A DNA stretch of 18,549 nucleotides from assembly GCA_041486955.1 (NCBI GenBank), contig JBGPML010000010.1:1-18549 (forward strand), given 5' to 3'. The position numbers and the translations under genes are program-made. The notes beneath the pieces were generated by a model. The model did no database searches, was not told the DNA's origin, and was given only the letters and a program-made list of their open reading frames with translations. Of the stretch, positions 13,083-18,549 are shown in pieces. How positions within the stretch are numbered: the first letter of the stretch is position 1; every line of letters starts with the position of its first letter. Source of the DNA: JBGPML01 sp041486955. Its GTDB lineage: Bacteria > Patescibacteriota > UBA1384 > 2-12-FULL-50-11 > DASWYB01.

Positions 13083-14570
13083 TTATATCTGTGTTAACCG
13101 GTTTAGTTTCGGCAATCGGCCACCATTGGTGAGCCAGAAAACCAGACTAAAAATAATCGTAATGGGAATGGCAAAAGCTATCAATGCTGAAGCTTGTGAA
13201 AGCTTGCCTAGTGTGGCGAATTGTTCGATCGATACAAGATAGTAGCCCTGCACCAACCATACTATTCCTAAAGTGACAACGAGAGAAATGGTAATCTTGG
13301 CCAGCATGGCCCAATCGAGGGAGAAGTTTAAGTGTTTACGAGCGATGAGAAGGATCGATACCGCGAGAACAAATTCTGTTGTGAGAGTGGTAATGGCTGC
13401 TCCCATATACGAAAAGTGTGGTATGGCGTAAAAATTAATAATCACATTGAGTAAGACTGCTAAACCATAACTGGTAATGAGTCTTTTTTGAGCATGGGCG
13501 GATATAACCGCCTGAATAAGCAGAGCAGCAATAAAAATAAACAGAATCGATACAATCAGAATTCGCAAGGCTTGAGCCGCTGCAAGAAATTCAATCTGCG
13601 ATATAAAGACAATGAGATATGGCGCAAGCAGAATGACCAAGCCGACAATTAATGCGGCAATTAAATACAGAATCGAAGACGATCGGCGTAACACAGTAAC
13701 AAAATCGTCTTTCCGGCCTTGGAGGTAAAAATTTGTAATAACTGGGAGTAAATTGCTGGCGAAGATCGAAGGAATAATTATCACGATTTCGAAGACTTTA
13801 TAGGCAATGCCATAAAGTCCGACCTCCGATTCCGGCTGAAAAAACGACAACATAACGGCATCAATTCGTGAGTGCGTGAGACTGAGGATCGTGACAAAGG
13901 CAATTGGCAAGAATTGTGGTAATGCATCGCGCCAAAGGCTTAGATTAAATCGTATGGGAATATGAGCAAGCGGCCTAGCTAACCAATAACTTAACACTAT
14001 TGATATGCTGTAACCAATTAAATGAGCCACGACCACTGCTAATAATCCCATCCCCCTATTGAGAACATATATGGTCAAACCCATCACAAAAACACGACCA
14101 ATGGTCTCTGCGATGACGATGCGATGGCTCATCAAATTAACTTGTAAGACAGAAGCAATAGTTTGAGAAAATAAGAGAGAGAAGGCGACAAAAACTGACA
14201 GAATAATGCCTAATTTAACGTCTGGAGAATAAGGCAAGAATGGATAAATTGCAAAAATAAGTAGGAGCGAAACTATCATGAGGACAAGTCGGAATCCTAG
14301 CGCACTTCCAATGTATTCTTCTACTTCTTCTCGACTCTTACGGGTGATGTCTCGGACAAGAAGACTGAACAGTCCTAAATCAGCAGCTGCGCCAATCAGA
14401 GAAGCGTAAGCAAAAACAATCGTATACTCGCCATAACCTGTTACGGCCGAACCATTCACAATTAACTTGTTGGAAATCGCGTTGAGGGTCACCAACATAA
14501 GAAATAGGCCGATAATTCGTCCTACGAGTTGGATTAATGTATTCGCTGCCACTTTTTTACCAGTACTCAT
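13083..14570 (-). CDS. Wzx-type polysaccharide flippase
   Basis: A 495-residue protein with about 14 membrane helices, the usual size of MOP-superfamily oligosaccharide flippases. It starts with the family-typical amphipathic N-terminus (KKVAANTLIQLVGRIIGL) followed by AADLGLFSLLVRDITRK near 60-75. It should turn lipid-linked oligosaccharides to the outer side of the membrane for the three polymerase/ligase-type proteins. AAGGGG is very close to the ATG. A possible extended -10 (TGTTAGGAT, 14588-14580) would give a start point only about 3 nt from the ATG, outside that site. The longer leader from TATACT at 14628-14623 is the alternative. It is the first gene of the operon and is divergent from the dockerin operon. 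Confidence 0.87.
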   Translation of the reverse strand: MSTGKKVAANTLIQLVGRIIGLFLMLVTLNAISNKLIVNGSAVTGYGEYTIVFAYASLIGAAADLGLFSLLVRDITRKSREEVEEYIGSALGFRLVLMIVSLLLIFAIYPFLPYSPDVKLGIILSVFVAFSLLFSQTIASVLQVNLMSHRIVIAETIGRVFVMGLTIYVLNRGMGLLAVVVAHLIGYSISIVLSYWLARPLAHIPIRFNLSLWRDALPQFLPIAFVTILSLTHSRIDAVMLSFFQPESEVGLYGIAYKVFEIVIIIPSIFASNLLPVITNFYLQGRKDDFVTVLRRSSSILYLIAALIVGLVILLAPYLIVFISQIEFLAAAQALRILIVSILFIFIAALLIQAVISAHAQKRLITSYGLAVLLNVIINFYAIPHFSYMGAAITTLTTEFVLAVSILLIARKHLNFSLDWAMLAKITISLVVTLGIVWLVQGYYLVSIEQFATLGKLSQASALIAFAIPITIIFSLVFWLTNGGRLPKLNRLTQI

Positions 14571-14601
14571 ACCCCTTATATCCTAACAACTTATCTATTC
14601 C

Positions 14602-14630
14602 TTGAACAGAGGTAGGTTTTCCAGTATAAC
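14602..14630 (+). promoter_or_regulatory. promoter of the cohesin/dockerin operon
   Basis: TTGAAC and TATAAC are 17 bp apart, the best sigma70-type promoter in the window, with a predicted start near 14637. A possible opposing promoter of the flippase operon would use the overlapping TGTTCA (14608-14603) as its -35. Confidence 0.65.
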
Positions 14631-14637
14631 TAGAATG

Positions 14638-14683
14638 AACTCCTTCTTATATAGAATGCGAAAGATTAGGATGTAAAGGAGTT
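14638..14683 (+). promoter_or_regulatory. leader stem masking an upstream ribosome-binding site
   Basis: AACTCCTT (14638-14645) and AAGGAGTT (14676-14683) are perfect inverted copies with a 30-nt loop. The right arm is a Shine-Dalgarno-like AAAGGAG. A second site, AGGAG at 14687-14691, just upstream of the ATG, is left free, so the effect on translation is uncertain. Confidence 0.35.
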
Positions 14684-14695
14684 AGCAGGAGCGTT

Positions 14696-14908
14696 ATGAA
14701 ACTGGAAGTAAAGATTTGGCTCGTGACTGCCTTACTCCTGGTTGGTGTTACTGTTGTTGGGGTAATTCTGGCTGTCTACGCGCGGAAACAGGCTGATTCA
14801 AAATCTCAAACCCTGATGGAGAAAGTCGATCAAAACGCGACCCCAACACCGTCATTTACCCCCGGTACAGAAAGCACCACTAAAGTAGATTGGAACGAGA
14901 ATCAATAA
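14696..14908 (+). CDS. small single-pass membrane protein, unknown function
   Basis: A 70-residue protein: short basic N-terminus, one strong membrane helix (about 7-27), a basic patch (YARKQ), then a Ser/Thr/Pro-rich outer or inner tail (PTPSFTPGTESTT). AGGAG lies 4 nt before the ATG. It is the first gene of the operon that continues with the dockerin and cohesin proteins, which suggests an envelope role such as anchor, spacer or accessory to secretion. No family is recognised. The next gene starts about 20 nt after its stop if the ATT start is correct. Confidence 0.65.
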   Translation: MKLEVKIWLVTALLLVGVTVVGVILAVYARKQADSKSQTLMEKVDQNATPTPSFTPGTESTTKVDWNENQ

Positions 14909-14928
14909 AGTCGTCTAAGGAGGACGTC

Positions 14929-16062
14929 ATTTTATTAGCCAAACGGCTTATTCCACTTTTTATTTTTAGTCTTTTGTTGTGGCAGTGGCAGATTGCCCGG
15001 GCTTTAGATACCTCGAAATCGTTTTTCTTATCAAACTACTATTACAATAGCCTGGTCTCTGATTCTGATTTTGTTAACATTAATAGCTATAGTGAAAACG
15101 ATATCCAAAATTTCTTGGTCTCGAAAGGTTCCTACTTAAAAGATTATGAACAAAATGGCCGGCGTGCTGCTCGCATTATTTACGACGCTGCCCATGGGTA
15201 TGGCGAAGCGACAGGGACATTAAATGGGATCGCAATCGATCAATCGACTGGTACAATTAATCCAAAAGCGATCATTGTTACCCTCCAAAAAGAGCAAAGT
15301 CTCGTCACCGAGCAAACACGGAACGATGGAAGACTCGATCATGCTACCGGCTATGCCTGCCCGGATAGTAGTTCATGTGATTCGCGTTATCTTGGGTTTA
15401 CCAAGCAGGTGGAAAACGCGGCCTGGCAATTGAGGTATAATTATGAACGAGCCCAAGGCCATGGATTTAGTGACTACCAGGTCAACCAGATAAAATCCTT
15501 TTCCGACCCGTCCGGATCGTATGGTGTTACATTTTCCAACCGGGCAACGGCTTCTCTTTACCGCTACACGCCGCACGTGTTTAATGGAAATTACAACTTT
15601 TGGAAACTCATGATTGAATATTTTGGCACAACCCCACCCGTTCCGTCATCTTCGTCATTAAATGACGACAGTTCGGTCGAAAGTAAAACTTACAAAAATA
15701 AGTTTAAGATTGAAGGATCGAAAACGACTGATTCATCAGTTTATTTCGACGGGAGACAAATCGCTGGGACCGGGTCTAATCATTGGTCATTAGAGTTTGA
15801 ACCATCGGTCGGTAATCACGATTACTCACTTGACTACCGCACGAATGGTGGAGTCGTTGCCACAAAGAATATTAAGATCGATCGACATAGAGAAGGCGAC
15901 GTCAATGGTGATGGCAAAGTTGACTTACTCGATATTTCCTTACTCAGTAATGCCTGGGCACGTAATGTACCTGATGGAGATTGGATTAACCTTAATCCCG
16001 ACACAGACAGTGAAGTTAACATTCTCGACCTGTCCATATTGTCTTCCAACTGGAATAAATAA
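14929..16062 (+). CDS. secreted dockerin protein with possible lysozyme-like domain
   Basis: From the ATT at 14929 the protein is 377 residues. It begins with a compact signal peptide: LLAKR, a hydrophobic core LIPLFIFSLLLW, and Ala-Arg-Ala cleavage near 25. AAGGAGG lies 5 nt before the ATT. The alternative TTG at 14890 has no ribosome-binding site and adds 13 charged residues. Domain 1 (about 32-233) has TLQKEQS with Glu122, and a Cys pair (144, 150) in ACPDSSSC. I recall similar secreted proteins in Actinobacteria, and a lysozyme-like fold with that Glu as catalyst is inference. A Pro/Ser linker and an Ig-like domain (250-318) follow. The C-terminus is a type I dockerin with two calcium loops: Asp324/Asn326/Asp328/Asp335 and Asn356/Asp358/Asp360/Asp367. 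The neighbouring gene encodes a cohesin. Confidence 0.78.
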   Translation: MLLAKRLIPLFIFSLLLWQWQIARALDTSKSFFLSNYYYNSLVSDSDFVNINSYSENDIQNFLVSKGSYLKDYEQNGRRAARIIYDAAHGYGEATGTLNGIAIDQSTGTINPKAIIVTLQKEQSLVTEQTRNDGRLDHATGYACPDSSSCDSRYLGFTKQVENAAWQLRYNYERAQGHGFSDYQVNQIKSFSDPSGSYGVTFSNRATASLYRYTPHVFNGNYNFWKLMIEYFGTTPPVPSSSSLNDDSSVESKTYKNKFKIEGSKTTDSSVYFDGRQIAGTGSNHWSLEFEPSVGNHDYSLDYRTNGGVVATKNIKIDRHREGDVNGDGKVDLLDISLLSNAWARNVPDGDWINLNPDTDSEVNILDLSILSSNWNK

Positions 16063-16070
16063 GGAGAAAC

Positions 16071-17336
16071 ATGCGTAATATTTTTCCTATCCTAATGAGC
16101 GTGATTCTTTTCACATTAGTGCCTCAGAAAACATTCGCGGCAGCAAGTATTGCGGCTTCTGGCGGCGGAACAAAAACTGTTGGGCAACAATTTACAGTCA
16201 CCGTCACCGCGTCGGGAGATGAATTCGACAGTTTACAAGGCACGATTTCAGTCAGCGGTCCGGTAAGTATCGTATCGTTTCAAGGTGGAGGCGCAACGTG
16301 GCTGCCAGGCAAATCTCCTGGTAACGGGTCGGAATTTGTTGGGATAATTGGGGCAACGAAGTCAACAACTGTTGCCAAAATAACGCTAAAGGGAACGAAG
16401 ACTGGCTCCGGAGCGGTGTCAGTCTCAGGAGTGAAGTTGGCTCGTAATGGTTCAATTGTTGGAAGCTCTGGTTCCGGCACTAACTTTACGATCAACCGTG
16501 CTCCGACGCCTCCAGGCGAAATCAAAGTTTCATCATCCTCACACCCAGACCCTGAACAAAGTTATGAAGCAACGAAAATTGATTTGAGTTGGGAAAAACC
16601 GAATGGGGTAACCGAATTTTCTTATCTTCTCGATCAAACTGCCGATACAACTCCCCCACAGCAAAAAACGTCTTCAGATACGAGTACAAGTTATGCCGAT
16701 AAAGCCGTTGGGACGTATTACTTCCATATTCGTGGAAAAAATGGTGATGGTTGGGGCTCAACAACTCATTTCAAGATCGCTATAAAAGAACCCGATGCCA
16801 AAGTTGATGCCTCCCTGGCTCAAACGACGTTATCAAAAATCACCAAAGCAGCAACGTATAAAACTGACATAACCGCTGGGACAGTGAGTGGAATAACCTT
16901 CTCCGGCATCAGCCTGACTGGTTATAAAGTTAACTTAAATTTATCGCCAAAACCAGAAGTGCCTGATCCCGCGGTTCTAACCACCGATGTCGGCGCTGAT
17001 GGAACGTGGAAAATCACGATCGACACACCAATAAAATCCGGATTTTACATTGCAACAGCGCAAGGACAACTTGAAAAAGTTTTGACCCCAGCAAGTGAAC
17101 CAGTGAAATTCGAATTGACCCTTGCCAAAGGTGGCGACATCCGAATGCTGACCGACAAAGATGCCCGGGCTGAAATTGAAGACAAGAGCACTACCAACGC
17201 CCAGTCACTGTCGGCGAAAGTTTTAGGCTACGCAAAACAACCTCTCCTTTGGATTACTCTTTTCCTCGTCGTAGCCGCCGCCGTCACCGGAAAAAAAGTT
17301 TACGATCAAGGTAAATCCAGCCGCGGTGATCGTTAA
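16071..17336 (+). CDS. membrane-anchored cohesin domain protein
   Basis: A 421-residue protein. It has a signal peptide (1-24, cleavage after TFA-A) and a cohesin-type beta domain (about 26-142, with VGQQFTVTVTASG, FDSLQGTISVSGPVSIVSF and a final strand SGTNFTI). A fibronectin III-like domain follows (about 150-228, WEKP and YYFHIRGKNGDGWG), then a third beta domain (about 240-350), a linker, one membrane helix (391-407) and a short basic cytoplasmic tail. This is the layout of a surface anchor that binds dockerins. TAAGGAG overlaps the stop of the dockerin gene, 8 nt upstream of the ATG. The pairing suggests it holds the upstream protein on the envelope. There is only one cohesin, so it is an anchor rather than a multi-unit scaffoldin. 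The cohesin call rests on pattern, not on a search. Confidence 0.77.
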   Translation: MRNIFPILMSVILFTLVPQKTFAAASIAASGGGTKTVGQQFTVTVTASGDEFDSLQGTISVSGPVSIVSFQGGGATWLPGKSPGNGSEFVGIIGATKSTTVAKITLKGTKTGSGAVSVSGVKLARNGSIVGSSGSGTNFTINRAPTPPGEIKVSSSSHPDPEQSYEATKIDLSWEKPNGVTEFSYLLDQTADTTPPQQKTSSDTSTSYADKAVGTYYFHIRGKNGDGWGSTTHFKIAIKEPDAKVDASLAQTTLSKITKAATYKTDITAGTVSGITFSGISLTGYKVNLNLSPKPEVPDPAVLTTDVGADGTWKITIDTPIKSGFYIATAQGQLEKVLTPASEPVKFELTLAKGGDIRMLTDKDARAEIEDKSTTNAQSLSAKVLGYAKQPLLWITLFLVVAAAVTGKKVYDQGKSSRGDR

Positions 17337-17356
17337 ATCGCTTTCGCCACATTACT

Positions 17357-18549
17357 ATGGCACGATGGCCCATTGTTAAGAATGAAACTTCCCAAGGAGA
17401 AAAAGTTGGCTCGTCTTGGTTTAGTTGGCTCATCGCCTTAACAGCCGGTATTTGGCTAGTCTATTTTCTGGCATTTCAGTTTGCGCGGATTACTCAATTT
17501 CCAATTGGAGACGATCCGGCCGTTCACGTTGCGAATGTTAAAACATTATCATATAGGGAACTTGCCCGCTTAAATTATCCCTTACCGATCGCTATTTACA
17601 AATATATTTATACAACGACATCGGCCGATCCAGTTAAGTTGTTCCCCCAGCTCATATCGTTTTTTTTATTCACTTCTGCACTAGCGTTAGGAATCTTTGC
17701 TTATAAATCTGAGCGAAGTGTAACCATTGCGTTAGCCGCGGCGATCATGTTTGTCACAGGAAGATGGGTTAATGACTATCTTCGAATGGGGACTATTGCT
17801 GAAGTTTTTGGTTGGGGCATTATGTTATTAACACTCTATGCCCTCGCCTCAAACCGTCTCATTCTGACTTTTATTCTGACGGGTATTCTGGCGATATCTC
17901 ATCCATTTAGCTTATTAGTCTATGTTATTATCGCTACAATCTATCTCCTTCTTGCTCTGATTTCTAAAGAACCGAAGGAACGGACTTTTGCAATTCGATT
18001 ATTGACAGCATATGCCTTAACCGGCATCGCCATGGCGGTACTCCAACCTGCTCGCGTCCATGATATTCTTGTTTTCAAATCAGGTGATCCTATCGGATGG
18101 GGAGAACGGACTTTTTGGGAAATAATTTCTAGTGATGATATCAAACGAATTTTCATTCCTATACTTTCGTTATTCGGGTTGATCTCCCTAGCTTCTCAGT
18201 GGAAAAAACCAATTGTAAAAATCTTATATATTTTCTTTGTGGTCAGTTTTTTTCTATCTGTAAATCAAGTACTGAGCATTCATTTTCTTGCGTTCCGGTT
18301 TTATGCCTACCTTGAGATGGCCTTAGCCATATTCGCGGCCGTCGGATTATCAACACTGGTCAAAGGAATGTCGATCCGTGACGAAGGAGTATTTATTATC
18401 GTTGTTGGCGTGGCCATCCTCTTTGCTCTTCCGAGCTATTTTATTAATCAAAGATATCTTCTTTGGCAAAAAACAGACCCGAATGCCCGAGCCATAATGA
18501 CACAGCCAGACCTGACAGCAATGGCTTGGATCGATACTCATGTGTCGCA
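17357..18549 (+). CDS. GT-C-type multi-pass membrane protein, 3' truncated by window end
   Basis: An open frame of 397 codons still running at the window end. About ten membrane helices are visible. After the first helix (about 22-43) an outer loop carries GDDPAVH (51-57), an acidic motif at the place where GT-C glycosyltransferases keep their catalytic Asp. RWVNDYLRMGTIAEVFGWG follows near 140. The last residues (MAWIDTHV) resemble the start of the soluble outer domain in such proteins. It may be a polyprenyl-phosphate-sugar-dependent glycosyltransferase acting on surface proteins or glycans, but a related membrane protein without activity is possible. The ATG, 20 nt after the cohesin stop, has no ribosome-binding site, so coupling to the upstream gene is likely. 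Confidence 0.65.
   Translation, partial: MARWPIVKNETSQGEKVGSSWFSWLIALTAGIWLVYFLAFQFARITQFPIGDDPAVHVANVKTLSYRELARLNYPLPIAIYKYIYTTTSADPVKLFPQLISFFLFTSALALGIFAYKSERSVTIALAAAIMFVTGRWVNDYLRMGTIAEVFGWGIMLLTLYALASNRLILTFILTGILAISHPFSLLVYVIIATIYLLLALISKEPKERTFAIRLLTAYALTGIAMAVLQPARVHDILVFKSGDPIGWGERTFWEIISSDDIKRIFIPILSLFGLISLASQWKKPIVKILYIFFVVSFFLSVNQVLSIHFLAFRFYAYLEMALAIFAAVGLSTLVKGMSIRDEGVFIIVVGVAILFALPSYFINQRYLLWQKTDPNARAIMTQPDLTAMAWIDTHVS

Overview
The window looks like a chromosomal piece of an uncultured bacterium, most plausibly a Candidate Phyla Radiation (Patescibacteria) relative. That placement is inferred from tiny membrane proteins, short intergenic gaps, several genes whose promoter sits directly on the start codon, and a surface-sugar locus. 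No ribosomal or other marker gene fixes the taxon. TGA is used as a stop, so the code is standard. Most of the window is about 40-45% GC by eye, with one clearly GC-richer gene near position 900-1350.

Layout. Positions 1-2850 hold small genes: two membrane proteins, a GC-rich unknown on the minus strand, a heptose-phosphate adenylyltransferase (hldC type), a membrane-anchored IPT/TIG protein and a ribbon-helix-helix protein. Positions 2930-3790 are an RNA-rich island. It holds tRNA-Ser(GCT) on the minus strand, an 18-bp copy of that tRNA's 3' end 215 bp away with stem-loop-rich DNA between, an unassigned ~210-nt hairpin-chain RNA with its own promoter and terminator, and tRNA-Ser(TGA). At 4100-4190 a divergent pair of apparently leaderless genes starts.

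Positions 4187-8063 (+) form a sugar locus: galE, a 110-bp inverted-repeat element, then gmhA, hldA and a family 9 glycosyltransferase of the heptosyltransferase type. With hldC this gives most of an ADP-heptose pathway; the GmhB phosphatase is not in the window. Positions 14570-8049 (-) form a polysaccharide operon: Wzx-type flippase, three tandem O-antigen ligase/polymerase-type membrane proteins, and a family 4 glycosyltransferase. A 187-bp nested palindrome (19-bp perfect terminal repeats) is wedged between two of the polymerases.

Positions 14600-18549 (+) hold a secretion and surface operon: a small anchored protein, a secreted protein with a possible lysozyme-like domain ending in a dockerin, a membrane-anchored cohesin protein, and a truncated GT-C-type membrane protein. 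The adjacent dockerin and cohesin suggest a surface-docking system in which a secreted enzyme is held on the envelope by the cohesin anchor. Two genes (gmhA and the dockerin gene) appear to start at ATT behind good Shine-Dalgarno sequences, an unusual start choice that also gives each protein the expected N-terminus.
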